NCBI GenBank assembly: GCA_949130495.1
Contig: OX422210.1
Span: 633,768,585 to 633,832,584 of the forward strand
Origin: Sambucus nigra
Lineage: Eukaryota > Streptophyta > Magnoliopsida > Dipsacales > Adoxaceae
Direction of reading: 5' to 3'
Length of the DNA stretch: 64,000 nt
Shown one piece after another: positions 9,330-20,987 of this stretch; position 1 is the first letter of the stretch, and every line of letters starts with the position of its first letter. Under the pieces are notes generated by a model. The model saw only the letters and a program-made list of their open reading frames with translations. It ran no database searches and had not been told where the DNA came from. The position numbers and the translations under genes were made by a program.

Positions 9330-10790
9330 TTAAGGTTTCAATTTTATAAGTTCCTGGTCAGACAACATCAGATATTCTGTATGAACCATTCCAGTTAGAC
9401 TCCAACTTGTTCCCTTTTTGAATGACCTTTTTTAGCATGTAGTCTCCTTCCTTCAAAGTGCTCAATTTTACTCTTTTATCATAAAATCGAGCAGTTCACT
9501 ATTAGTATCCTACCACTCGAAGTGCTGCATGTTTTATAAATTCCTTTACTAGGTTCAGATCCTATCTTCTCATTAAGCCGCTCCGTGGTGAGTTAAAATT
9601 GAGGATGCAATGACTTGATAGACCAATTTTTGTTGGGACCACTACCTCTATTTCGAAGGCTGACATATAAGGGGTCTCTCATGTTGATGTTGTCGGCGTT
9701 GATACTCACACACAGAACCACCACGCGTCATGATGGTGTCAACTTGAAAGACTCGTTGATCCAGTTTTTTTTAGCATCGTTTAGTCTCTTTCCCATTTCG
9801 TTGAGCAGGGTTTTGTTTGTTACTTCTGTTTACCCGTTGTATTATGGATTGTCAGGTATAGAATGCAAGTTTTGAATTTTATATCATATAAAGTAGTCTT
9901 CAAGCTCTCGATTATAAGATTGGGTGCCATGGTCAGTGATGAAGGCATACGACAACCCATAATAACAAATAATGTTCTTCAAGATAAAATGGAATACCTT
10001 CTCGTATGTCATCTCCATTAAGGGTTCAACCTTTATCCATTTGGTTAAGTAGTCCACTACAACGACCAAGTACTTGAACCTACCTCTGGTCTTGGGTATA
10101 GGTCCGACTAGATCTATTCCCTAGATTATGAACGATTAGGGTGATGTGATCTGTGTGAGAGAATATCCCAGACTTTTATGAATGGTGGCATATTTCTGGC
10201 ACTTAACACTCTTCTTCGCATAGTTCGTGCAGTTAGCCTTTATAGTGGCCCAGTAGTAGCCTTGTATAGCCACTCGCTTTACCAAAGTTCACCTACTGAA
10301 TGTTCTACACAAGAAACCTCATGCACCTCTTTTATTAAATCATTGACTTCGTTCAGGTGAACACATCTGTGCAATGGTAAGATGAACCCTCTTTGATATA
10401 GGATTCCCTTTTCTATGACGTACCTCATCGCCTTATATCGCAGTCTTCTTGCATCTTTTGGATCTGCTAGGGTTGTGCCATTCTCCAAATATTCTCGTAT
10501 GAGGTCCATCCAGGATGGTCCTAGCTCCAGCTCTATAATACTTATATTATATTCGTCGGTGCTTCTGTGTGTGAGGATCTCTACAAGCACTGTTTTTCTT
10601 AGCTCTGTCCTTGCGATGGATGGAAGTCGAGCAAGTAAATTTGTTCAAGCATTCTATGCCCTTAGAATTCTCGCCATCCTAACGGCTGGGAACTTTACTA
10701 ACAAACCCTTGGCTTTGGCTAGGTATTTTACCATGGATTCCTCTTTTGCCTCGTAAATCCCCAACACTTGGTTTATTATGAGCTAAGAGT
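9330..10790 (-). pseudogene. Tat 1 integrase (broken)
   Basis: On the minus strand, the N-terminal zinc-binding region is visible as LHRCVHLNEVNDLIKEVHE (10279-10590). The core follows as VVVVDYLTKWIKVEPL and YAFITDHGTQ (9884-10069), which keep the first two catalytic Asp. The C-terminal part LKEGDYMLKKVIQKGNK lies near 9400-9480. Frames switch between these blocks and stops occur, for example after the core near 9884. In Tat elements integrase follows RNase H, as here. Confidence 0.8.
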
Positions 10791-10799
10791 CACTGTGTT

Positions 10800-12500
10800 C
10801 CTGTATTTTCTCAGCGTTAAGGGATGATGCCAGGAAAAACCTTGCTATAAGTGCTTCATATTCGGCTTCATTATTGGAGGCCTCAAACTGGAACCTGAGG
10901 GAATATTCAACAGCGATATCATCCGACAACGTAATTATTAAGCCTGCTCCACTTCCAGTGGCACAAGATGAGCCATCTATGAATAACTACAAGATAGATA
11001 TCTCTTCTGTAAAAAAAATTGTCAACCAAATGACAATATTTGAATAGCTTTCTCATTTTCTCTAAGTCACGAGCAACTTATTCTTGTATGGTCAATGACT
11101 CTGGTACATCAGTTTTATGGTCGGCTGAAGTAAAGTTAAAGTTATCTTTAGTTAGATTTTGATCGTTTATTTGAACTGGTGAGCTCTCTTTCAGAGAAGT
11201 TTGCTCGGTATGTTGTGGGGATGAGCTCTCTTCCGGAGAATTCTACTTTCCCCTTTTTTCATTGAGTCATCTTCCTTAGAAGTTTGCTCGACAAGATGCT
11301 CCTTATATGTGAACTCAGTAATGAAATCTGCTACTACTTGTCCCTTGATGGACATTATAAGATCATATTGGATCTCACACTCTCCTAATTCTGCGGCCCA
11401 AGCCACTTCTTAGGCTTATGAACATCCTGGAGTAGAGGAAGGTATGTGTAGACAACGATAGTATGAGCCTAAAAGTACAACTTCATCCTTCGAGAAGCAT
11501 CAATTAGGGCCAGTACTAGTTTTTTCAGCCTTAGGTACCAGATCTCCGTCCATCTGTATGCCTTGCTGGTGTAATAAATGGGTCTTTGCAATCTATTTTC
11601 TTAGGAAACTAATGTCGAGCTGACTGTTGATTCAGAGACGACCAAGTACAGATAAAGCTTCTCGCCCAAGACATGTCTTGAAAGTAGGGGTGGAGATCCC
11701 AAATATTTCTTTAATTATAGGAATGCGGATTCACATTTGTCGTTCCATTCAAACGTCTATCACAATACCTTAAAAGGCGTGGGAAATTATGAGTTGCTCG
11801 CGAAACAAACATGTTCAACGCAGCCACTTGCCCAGTTGGCCTCTAAACTTTCTTTTTATTAATTAGGGATTGCATGTGAATCAGTGCCTGAATTTTATCA
11901 GGGTTGGCCTCAATACCCCTCTGATTAACTATGAATCCCAGGAACATATTTTCCTTTATCTCAAAAACACATTTTATCGGGTTGAGCTTCATTATATGTT
12001 TCTATAATTGGTCAAATGTCTTCCATAAGCCCTAATATGGTCGGCAGCGATTTACCTCTTCGTCAGCATGTCGTCGACATACACCTCCATATTTTTGTCA
12101 ATATGATCTTCAAACACCTTATTTACCAGCCTCTGATACGTTGCTCAAACATTTTTAAGGCCAAAAAGCATGACGTTGTAGCAGTAACTACCTTTGTTGG
12201 TGATGAACGAAGTCTTCTCTTGATCTTCCAACTTTATTTTCATCTGATTATACCCTAAGTAAGTGTTGATGAAACTAAAGATCCCAAGCCCCGAAGTAGC
12301 ATCGACTAGCTGATCAATTATAGGAAGGTGATAATGATCTTCTGGACATGCTTTGTTCAAGTCGGTGAAGTCGACACACATATGCCACTCGTTGTTCTTT
12401 TTCCTGACCATGGCCACATTAGAGAGCCATTTCGAGTACTTGACGTCTTTTATGAAGTTCGATTTCTGTAATTTAACCAATTCTTTTTGCATTCCATATT
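10800..12500 (-). pseudogene. Tat 1 reverse transcriptase and RNase H (broken)
   Basis: The reverse transcriptase N-part is open at 12145-12492 (KLQKSNFIKDVKYSKWL, MCVDFTDLNKACPEDHYHLP). The catalytic YVDD survives at 12070-12081 but lies in another frame. The RNase H region carries the Tat-typical NNEAEYEALIAR near 10840-10890 and the preceding MAWAAELGECEIQYD connection (11191-11406). Several stops and shifts make it non-functional. Confidence 0.8.
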
Positions 12501-12691
12501 TTAATCCTAGTTGAAGGCATGACGTTTCTATTTTACCGGCTTAGCATCCTTTAATATTCTTAGCTCGTGGCAAAATAAACACTGGATCAATTCTCGACAT
12601 GTCTTCATTACTCCAGGCAAAACACTTCCTTCCTTTATCTCAGAAAATCAGCTAAGTTTCTCTTGAAGGTTGGATCCAGTGATGAATCGAT

Positions 12692-13249
12692 CTAAGTTGT
12701 TCTCTCTGGGTGCTCGTCATCCAAAATAATTGACTCATTATCCTCTATGACCTGTCCCTTAACTAATTTATCCTCGTCTTGGGGATCCAACGTCTTATTC
12801 TGGTTGGTTATGGTCATCTTCTTCTGCTCCTCCTGATCGACGAAAGTATAGTAGCATTCTCTGGCTTCAATTTGGTTCCATTTTACCATACCGACCCCAT
12901 AATAAGTGGAGAACTTTATGCACTGGTGTAAAGTGGAGGGAACTTCCTTAAATTTCTTCGTCCCTAACCTGTTGAAGATGAGGTTGTACACTAAGTGGAC
13001 GTTCTTATCCACTATGAAAAAATAGATCCTCTCTGTTCGGCAGGTAGTCCATGTGTTGATCACAACTTTTAATTCAAATGTACCCATGGTATATACCTTT
13101 TCTCCTGAGAAATCGATGAGTGATTTGTGGCAGGCTTCATGTTTTTTATCCCTCAACCTTAGACTTTTGAAGTAATCATAAAATAATATGTCGACTGAGC
13201 TATCGTTGTCGACCATAATTCTTGCCAACTTACCCTTATGCACCATCAT
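12692..13249 (-). pseudogene. Tat 1 aspartic protease region
   Basis: The 185-codon open frame on the minus strand holds KLARIMVDNDSSVDILFYDY, the retropepsin active-site region of Tat elements. The usual DNGSS reads DNDSS, replacing the Gly after the catalytic Asp-Asn. This is likely to disable it, although the frame is open. Downstream text (LIDFSGEKVYTMGTFELKV) matches the rest of the fold. The frame ends DDEHPERTT before the reverse transcriptase. Confidence 0.8.
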
Positions 13250-13389
13250 CGTGACAACCAGGGTGTCATCATGAGGGGATATAATGCTTTATAAATCATC
13301 TTTAGAGAAACCAATCACCAAACGATATTTTTTAACCTTCCTTGGGCGAGTATATATATTGTTGGTCAGGTTGATCTGCCTAATGAAAG

Positions 13390-14085
13390 CGCAAGCCTTT
13401 GCCTCATTGAGGTAGGATTTCTTTTTCGTGGTTTTTTTTCCACCTCCAGCGTCTCATCCTGTAATAAAATTGCACCCAAAAGAAATTATTTTAACTCGTG
13501 CACATTCTTCTTGGGTCTATTAGACAGATCTCGATCATCCTTAAAATCACTGTCTCTACCTCTTTTCTTATCGTCAGGTCTTTTTATGGAGACTATGACC
13601 GTTTCTTGGGCTTCTGCTCATCCTTTTGATATGTACGACGACCTTTGTCCACAAATTTTGACAATTTTCCCCTCCTGGTTAGATTTTTTATCTTGTCCTT
13701 TAGGGCCAAGCAATTGTCGGTTTTATGGCTATGATCCCTATGGAACTCACAGTATTTGCTCTTGTCCCTTTTGTTCGCTAGGGCTTTCAATTTTTCGGGT
13801 CATTTTAGGCATTTGCTTCTGTGGATTTCCTCCAGGATATGATGGACACTAACAGTCAGAGGAGTATATTCGTCGTATCTCTTTGGTTTGTCAGCCTTTT
13901 TATCTTTCTGCTCTTTCTTCTCCGAGGTTTTATTGGTGTTGGCTTTGGAGCCACTAACCCCTTTGGCATCCATAGGTTCCTTAGCGTTCATAATCATCCC
14001 AGCCTTAGCTAATAACAAAGTCATCATCCTGGGTTGCTCCTTAGCCAATGCCCAATATAAATTTCCCAATAGTAGACCACTTATT
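13390..14085 (-). pseudogene. Tat 1 gag, C-terminal half
   Basis: On the minus strand the frame enters from the solo LTR junction and reads LLLGNLYWALAKEQPRMM, followed by a Lys-rich linker and DEYTPLTVSVHHILEEI. A zinc knuckle KYCEFHRDHSHKTDNC (13593-13790) is intact in its C/H/H/C pattern. The apparent start at 14123 (MEFNYLQRGG) is solo-LTR sequence and not gag. The other half of gag is at 17662-18480. Confidence 0.85.
14081..14085. repeat. Target-site duplication TTATT (left)
   Basis: TTATT at 14081-14085 matches TTATT at 17662-17666 and flanks the solo LTR exactly. Confidence 0.9.
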
Positions 14086-14517
14086 TGTAACAACCCACCC
14101 CTTTGGAGATAATTAAATTCCATAATTAAGTATAATTTGGAATTTGGAGAATTTCTCGAAATAGTAATTTTTGGGATTTTTGAGGATTTAATGATTTTTG
14201 AAGGGTGTTATAAATTATTTTGGGACTATATAAGTCGAAATATTTTATTTATATGTCGCCGTGGAGTATAGCGACAAAAGATGTAAGGTTTTGAGTTGAA
14301 AACCCGCAATTTCTTTTATGAGTTAGAATAGTGATTTGCGGTCAAGTACCTTGGATAGAAATTTCGACTGCGCCATGAGTCTCGGAATGTCCGAGATAGT
14401 CGGAAAAGAGTGTCCGATTGTCGAAATTGAGTTCCGGGTAATTTTGAAGTTAAATAGGCTCGTAAATGAGTAAACGAGTCGTTTTGGGGGTATTAAGGGA
14501 TTTAACCCTTTTCTCCT

Positions 14518-14526
14518 TATAAAAGG
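14518..14526 (+). promoter_or_regulatory. TATA box of the solo LTR
   Basis: TATAAAAGG, followed by a purine-rich GGAGGGAGAGAGGG leader, about 430 bases into the LTR. This is the probable core promoter and implies transcription to the right, antisense to Tat 1... and toward the palindrome cluster. Confidence 0.65.
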
Positions 14527-14929
14527 AGGGAGAGAGGGAGAAGAAAGAAGAGAAAAGAGAAATAAGAGAGGTAAGAGAGATAGAGGGAGGAAATGAGGAA
14601 AAAGGGGGAGATTCCGGCCAGCCTCCGCGGGATTCCGCTCGAGGACGTCGGATTTTATCCACGAGGCCAGTGTTTACTTGCTTTATTTATTTTTGAGCAT
14701 AAATATCTCATATCATTGTTGGTATAACAAACCCTAATGATTTTGGGTTGGGTATTCGTGGATAAAACTGGTTTTTGGGAGATAAAACGAATAAACCCCT
14801 AAAATTGGTAAATTGGAGAAATTTAGAAATTAACCAAAAATATTGGGTGATTTCGGGTTCTAGGATGTTTAGGACCCGTATTATAGGTGTATTTGTTGTT
14901 GGTAGAAGTTGTAGGCCGTTGGGTGAAGA

Positions 14930-15060
14930 GATGGAAGCTTGGAGGAAGCTTCCATGGCCGAAACAGCTTCTCGGAGAAGAAGCTGCCCGACTTGATCGAT
15001 CGATGGATCGTGGGGTTTCGATCGATCGACGGCCATGGGTCGATCGATCGACCCCTGCTG
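14930..15060. repeat. Palindrome cluster (GATCGATCGA type)
   Basis: Nested palindromes lie in a row: GGAAGCTTGGAGGAAGCTTCC-like, AGCTTCTCGGAGAAGAAGCT, then three GATCGATCGA/CGATCGATCG units (about 14993, 15019 and 15040). If transcription starts below the TATA at 14518, the cluster would lie about 400-500 bases into the RNA leader. Confidence 0.8.
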
Positions 15061-16145
15061 AAAGTGGACAATTTTCTTAGGGTGATTTGGATGGGATAGA
15101 TTCCATTTCATCTTGCTTTGAGGTTAATTGGGTGATAACCTAAAGGACCTTTTAGGACTTTATGGTGCATAAATTAAGGCAATTTAGGAGGGTAAAGTAA
15201 GGGTTTTTAGTATATAACCCTTAATCTATGTTTTCGAGGAAAATAGAATAATTGCAGAAATTGATGGATTAGGGTTCCTAAATTATATTGGGGACTTCTA
15301 AATGATTAATTGGACTAGGTGTAGTCTTGGAGTTCAAGGATATGAAATCCTTAACTCGTTGAATTTAAGGTTGTTCGGGTGAGATAAATCTCGAGGATAA
15401 TTCTCGTAGGCATATAGGCCTATATAATTATGCTTATGGAAAGCATAATTATATCGATTATTGTTAAGTGTATCCTAGGAGATAATTAGGATAATTTGGG
15501 AACATTGATATTTGTTGATTTCACTTAGAGCGAAGGGTATCATTGGAGATTTCCAATAAATCCTTAGATGGGATTGAGATATATAGTGATTTTCAAAGTA
15601 AGAAATACTTTGGGTTTAGTATCATGCTTATATGAATGCATGATTATGATTCCTGGAGGGAATCTTTGGGATTTTGGTCATCGTTAGATGATATAGTCCA
15701 TTATGGTCGGTTATATATTCTAGGATGAATATATAGGATATGTATATACTGTGTGATTTAGGTATATATATATATATTATGATGGAAATGATTTTGAAAA
15801 TATAAAAATGAATATTTTCAAAATGGTAAATAAATGATTTTCATAATTGATAAAATATGGATTATACACACCTCCCTAAATCGCTTTCATAAGGGAAGTT
15901 GCGCGCGTTGTGGTGAAGCCTTCTTTGCTATTGAGCAGGTTGGATATAGTCCCTAGGCCATATGGGCATTTGTATTACTGCGCTGGTTAGGGGATTTCGG
16001 GTGTGGTCCTGACTTTCCCGCAGGCAATATGGCCGCTTCCCGACGTTGGTAGGTTCCCAGGTTGTCTTGTATAGATAGGCCCTGGAAAATGATAGCCATT
16101 TAGGGGCGCGTCCAGTGGGGAAACCCGGAGGGGCAGTCTTAGATT

Positions 16146-16470
16146 TATTAAAGCAATTCATGATAATGGATTGGCTTTAATTTACATTTCCTGAGTATAA
16201 AAAGGGAAATGTGATAAAGGTTTGGATTCGGTAACACTCCCGGATGGAAGAAGGGATGTGGAAGCATGATTTGATCAAAGCATTTTCATGATAATGGAAA
16301 TGGCTTTGGGGTACATTTCCTGAGTATAAAAAGGGAAATGGGATGACATATAAGGGAAAAGCATTTTTATGATAATAAAATTGGCTTTTAAAAAGGTATA
16401 TGATTTGTTAAAGCAATTCATGATAATGAATTGGCTTTTAAATACATTTCCTGGATATGAGAAGGGAAAT
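16146..16470. repeat. Imperfect tandem repeats within the solo LTR
   Basis: Four related units near 16148, 16278, 16358 and 16409 contain AAAGCAATTCATGATAATG and, in three of them, ACATTTCCTGAGTATAAAAA or a variant, then GGGAAATG. Confidence 0.8.
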
Positions 16471-16591
16471 GGAAGGTTTTGAGATAAATGATAAGTATTG
16501 ATAAATACTTTGTATATGGATTCCCATTCCGGGAGATAGATCCGGATGGTTATGGTAAAATATGTATATGTATATATAAATGGATGAATCG

Positions 16592-16940
16592 AGTACCGAG
16601 GGTCTAATGGATCCCAACGATCGACCTTGCCGCATAGTAGTGTATCAGGGGGTTCCTTTTTTGGATTTCGCTTTGCGAGACACCCACGCAGGAATATGGT
16701 AATGTGTTGAGACTAGGGAGAAGTTTCATCCTTAGTGCTCTTATATTGATATTTATTATATGTGTATATATATATAGATATATATATATTCTGTACTGAG
16801 GGACTGACGGATCTCGACGATCGACCGTGCCGCGTAGTAGTGTATCGCGGGGGTTCCTTGTTTGGATTTCGCTTTGCGAGACACCCCACGCACGAACATT
16901 GCATAGCGTTGAGACTGGAGTGAAGTTTAGCCCTTAGTAC
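16592..16940. repeat. Two 149-bp direct repeats, 200-bp period, within the solo LTR
   Basis: Units 16592-16740 and 16792-16940 share GTACYGAGGG, a GACGATCGACC-type block, TAGTAGTGTATC, GGATTTCGCTTTGCGAGACA and GTTGAGACT. They are separated by an AT microsatellite. A reverse-complement relative of this unit occurs in chromovirus A at about 47682-47795. Confidence 0.85.
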
Positions 16941-17661
16941 ATTGCTTGGACTATCTAGGGTAGATAGTAGATGGGTAAATTAGACTAGTTAGGCAGGGAT
17001 AGCTTGACTAGGGTATGTTGTTAGGGTGAGTTAGGTGTGCACTACTAGAGGAGAGGTGAGGGGTATCTCATGGGAGTGCGATACCAATTTAAATATGACA
17101 TAAAACTATTTTTCTAAAAATAAAGCATTTATGCACTTGCAAAATATTTTCAAAATTCGGGCTCTGACCCGTTTATCTACTCTCCTTTCTTTCTATATAT
17201 TATATGTATATAGAGGTGTCTTGACACATGGACGCCTGGATGGAAATTCTTTCGAGTCAGACGTCTGTTGCAGCAGCTGTGGATGCTTGCGAGTTATCGG
17301 TAGACGCTTCTTTCCTTGCACTCTAGGTAGGAGATATTGTACAAACATTCGGGCTAATGGTCCAACTGTTTTTATTTATTTTTCGCACATTATTCGATAT
17401 GGTTGTATTATTTGAACCGAGTGTTCGGTTATTTTAGTTCATTTCATTTTCCTTTTTATTTCATTTACGCATTAAATTGTGGATGTTTTATTTTAATCAT
17501 TAAAAAGAGTAGTTAAGTTAAAAGTTTTTAACGCTCGCCTAATAGGATATTAGTAATTAAATGGATTTTCAACAGTGATGCTAAGAATAATCCATAAGTA
17601 ACTCCTGTTATAATTTGATATAGGAGTGATCGCCCGGTATCCCATTAGGTGGGTTGTTACA

Positions 17662-18480
17662 TTATTAGGGCCGTGATGGTTGTATTCTCATCATAGTCGA
17701 TCATATTTAGTTTCTCGCTATTGAAATGGGTAATGAACTCTCAATTCGTCTCGCCAACCTTCTATTGAACATTCAATAGATGAGCCACCCACTTTTCGAG
17801 CTTGGATCCAAAGCAAAAATTACTAATGAAGAGATCGACCAACTGTTGAAATCTTGGAATCTTCCCTCGCGGTATACTATTATACAATATTTGTGCAAAT
17901 CCTGTGATTGTACTCGATAATGCCATACAATGTATCTCATCCGAGATAGAATATATATCGACGAAAGCCTAGTACATTTCTTTGTGCAACACTGGGTCAT
18001 TATTTCCATCATACTTCGGGGTTACCACCAAAGGTTTGAACTTTACGAATGTGGGATAACCCACATTTGACGGGGTGAATGGAGACCCTTTCATAAAACC
18101 CCTATATAAAGGATCCTTTGAGATAACAATTTCCCCCAGGCAATCTTCCATACGCTGAACTGTCCCCTTCCAAGGCTGTTCATTCTGCTCGGCCACGGCT
18201 GTGACGAATTTGCCTTATCGACTTCGGCTTTCTACCAAACCCTCATTCTTGGAAGTCTTTTCGACTCATGACAACCTTCATGAAACTACCCTAGGTTTGT
18301 CCAAGCACTCCTTCCTTTGGTGGCAGACCTTATTAATTCTTTACCATGTTGTCTAGGCCTCGCGAGCTCTCTGCAATATTTTCCCTCACTGCTCGTGGAC
18401 CTAGATGATCAAACAGAGAACCTCTGCTCAAATTTTTTAATATGCTCAACCTCTCTTCGGAGAAGGTTTATTCATCATTG
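17662..18480 (-). pseudogene. Tat 1 gag, N-terminal half
   Basis: On the minus strand, RGFMKGSPFTPSNVGYPT and LVVTPKYDGNNDPVLHKEMY (17969-18196) match the conserved gag core of Tat 2 (22333-22656) and Tat 3 (39684-39953). After a stop the sequence continues in another frame as IYSISDEIHCMALS and LFISNFCFGSK, down to the solo-LTR insertion point at 17661. It is broken by stops and at least one frameshift. Confidence 0.8.
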
Positions 18481-18526
18481 AAGCCCATGGTTTTGAGGGA
18501 CAATGTATCCCCTAAGCAGTACGATT

Positions 18527-19175
18527 TGTTGTCTTGGCTGATAAATATTAATGATGAATAATAACAAACAAAGAGATTAACCGTCTAAATTTAAGAGAGA
18601 AATGAGAGATAAAGAAAGAAACAAGGAATTAAAGTGGTTCGGCCCAATGCGGTGCCTACATACTCAAGTGATATGTAGGTGTATGTTATTAAGTTAGACA
18701 AGAGTCATCAGAAAAATGGATACAAAGCTCTTAAGGAACTCTCTGGTATCTCTGTGTATGGATGTTAAACGTATGAATATCTTGTGTCCTTTTAGATGGG
18801 ACTGTGTGCTATTTATTGGAGAGAAAGAGTAGGGGATAGGTGGAGTGACTTTATAAGTCAGGCAGTTACACATTTCTACATTCCAAGAGATGACTAATGA
18901 TGATTTATATACAATCAGCTAAAAGGGTGGGCTACTAACCCACGTGTGTATAAGTGGAGCTGTCCATATTCCTTCACGTGACCCACCCGTGCCCTGGTGG
19001 GTTTAACTAATAACATCAGTTTGTTATGGTAATTTGTCCAACCAACTAGGAATATCACTGAGCCAAATAGAGATATGATAATCCGACCACATTTAATGAG
19101 TGAGCCGAGCACTTTACGATGACAGGTGTCTCAATACAATTGGTCCATTTCATATTCCATATTTATGGTACAACA
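18527..19175 (-). repeat. 5' LTR of Tat element 1 (649 bp)
   Basis: In plus coordinates it reads TGTTGTCTTGGCTG to TTTATGGTACAACA. The block AAGTGGTTCGGCCCAATGCG then GTGCCTACAT is the reverse complement of a block in the Tat 2 5' LTR (around 21400-21440), so this LTR points left. The expected primer site to its left (18507-18526) is too decayed to call firmly. The next five bases on the right are TTGAT. Confidence 0.75.
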
Positions 19176-20987
19176 TTGATGATGGATGCTTTATCCTGAT
19201 TTAAGCCAAATAGATGGATCTGGTGGTACTCAAAATATTCCTCTATAAAGCTCATCCACCCTCCTTCATTCTTGATTGGTGGTTACATCTGTATATATCA
19301 ATCACGTGTAGAGACACCACCTTTTGCAACAACATAATCATCTTCTTTGCAAATTTAATCAACATAACCTTGATATATTTGAGGTCTTTCACACTCAGAT
19401 TCAACTCTATAAACAACTTGAGGTACGTAACTTTCAACAAACTCCCCTGATCAACTAAGAGTTTTTCCACCAAGCAATATTATTTATGCAATATGATCAC
19501 CAAAACATTGTGATGGTGGGTTCTTACCCCCACGCTGTTTGGTCATTGCTCCGTCGACATTTTTTCTTTTGATCCACATCTCTTAAGCAAGATAGGAAAT
19601 ATAACACATGATTGCCTCATTATTATTACACAAAGCCATAGCATGATGATATTGGCACGATGTCCAGAGCTCATCATGATGATAAGGGGAACCCTCTTTA
19701 TAAGGATGATGCTCATTTCTCTACCATGCACTACTTCCTCGATTGTGAGTCTTGATCGCTTGAGGATATAAAATCCTAATAACCTTATGCTTACACTTCT
19801 ACCTTATGAACTCTTATTCAATCCCGTCCAAGCATTAATGGTGATCGTTTTCCACTTCATGTCACCAAGCATTTTACTCATGCTCAACATTGATTATGCG
19901 ACATATCTAACTGGGATAAAGTTGACCATGATCCTCATCCAAATGTTCATCCTTAAATCATAGAAAAGTTTGGGGGAACTTCAATTTTGCTTAAAGTAGA
20001 TGACAAATATGATGTGCCGCCCTAGTGGTGATGCAGACAATTTCTGCTAGATGCTGTGAGCCATGGTTTTCCTCCTAAATTTTTGCCATTGTCATAATCT
20101 TACACTTAAAACATAGTTTATGAGAAAAAAAACTCCATTCACATATATGATGCCAATTATAATGGTAAAATTCCACGTAATAGATGTAAGAATATCACAT
20201 TGAAGAGAATAAATACAAGTAGCAAATAAATCACACATAATGGCGGAGCCAAAAAAAATTTCTAAGTGGGACATCATTGTGTACAAAGCACTGACATTTA
20301 TGGGGGTACAGGGGTGGGAGTCCCCGAGGAAAATTTTTCAAAGGGTTATTTTTACGTTTTACAAATATTTAATTGATGATTTATATTTCTAGACAATTAT
20401 AACTCAAATAAAATAACCTCGGATACAATAGCACAAATTCACGAAACAAAGTAGTACATCCGTAACAAAACCCTAAACAACAATTAAATATTCTTATGTA
20501 GAACATAAATTAAGGGACAAATATTGTAACTCAACAAACATTTATCATATTATCCAATTTAAGAAAGTATTATACTAAATTTAGGATAAATACCTAATTT
20601 ATAACAAAAAGACTCCATCCTTCATCTTTTATTTATGTCCGACCTCCATCAATCCATCTTGTATTTTAGATATTGTATTTGAATAAAACGAGAACTAAAA
20701 TCCCTAAAATTTGCAATTCACCACTTCAAGTTGCAAATTAACAACAAACAAATCAAATTAACTCAAACCATTAAATATATCAAACCCCTCAAATAAATAA
20801 CAACAAAATTAATGCAAACCCTAACCTAAATATCACCAAAATTAATCCAAAAAAGTAATCAAAGTTAATGTCTATATGCCATTCCACTAAATTAGATTAA
20901 GTAATTAGTAAATAAAATAAGTAACAACGTACAACTTACAACTTACAAGCCTAAAATAGTAAGTAACAAAAAAAAAATTAACAACCC
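19176..20987. other. Old, mostly unassigned DNA between two Tat elements
   Basis: The first 600 bases hold decayed minus-strand Ty3-like protein remnants (see 19252-19473). From about 19740 to 20230 fragments remain without firm identity. About 20340 to 20950 is AT-rich with no feature. Five bases before 20988 are AACCC, the left half of the Tat 2 duplication if it survives. Confidence 0.5.
19252..19473 (-). pseudogene. Ty3-like protease remnant
   Basis: The minus-strand frame MVEKLLVDQGSLLKVTYLKL resembles the LVDxGSS-x-N/D-xxY active-site stretch of plant Ty3/gypsy retropepsins. The second Ser is replaced, and the rest decays into unrelated sequence. It predates the flanking Tat insertions. 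Confidence 0.5.

Larger units (their letters stand above)
14086..17661 (+). mobile_element. Solo LTR of a chromovirus-like element (3576 bp)
   Basis: It starts TGTAACAACCCACC and ends GGTGGGTTGTTACA. A perfect 5-bp duplication (TTATT) flanks it, and gag of Tat 1 continues on both sides. It contains no gag or pol, primer site or second LTR, so it is a solo LTR left by LTR-LTR recombination. The TATA box at 14518 and its leader-like sequence point to plus orientation. Inside are a palindrome cluster (14930-15060) and two tandem-repeat blocks (16146-16470, 16592-16940). The open frames within it are chance. Confidence 0.9.
8806..19175 (-). mobile_element. Tat-type Ty3/gypsy element 1, degenerate, interrupted by a solo LTR
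   Basis: On the minus strand the order is 5' LTR (18527-19175), gag (17662-18480, then 13390-14085), protease (12692-13249), reverse transcriptase and RNase H (about 10800-12500), and integrase (about 9330-10790). The 3' part is cut by element X at 8805, so the antisense genes and 3' LTR are missing. A purine-rich GTGTGGGGGAGATATG segment near 9140-9156 (minus) matches the end-of-pol segment of Tat 2 near 33840. All coding parts carry stops or frameshifts. Confidence 0.85.

Noticed and set aside
14775..15111. Several overlapping frames on both strands around 14775-15111
   Set aside because: They arise from the palindrome cluster of the solo LTR, which reads open in many frames.
20231..20340. 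GGCGGAGCC-containing segment as a MITE or SINE end
   Set aside because: I could not find a matching inverted end, duplication or tail.
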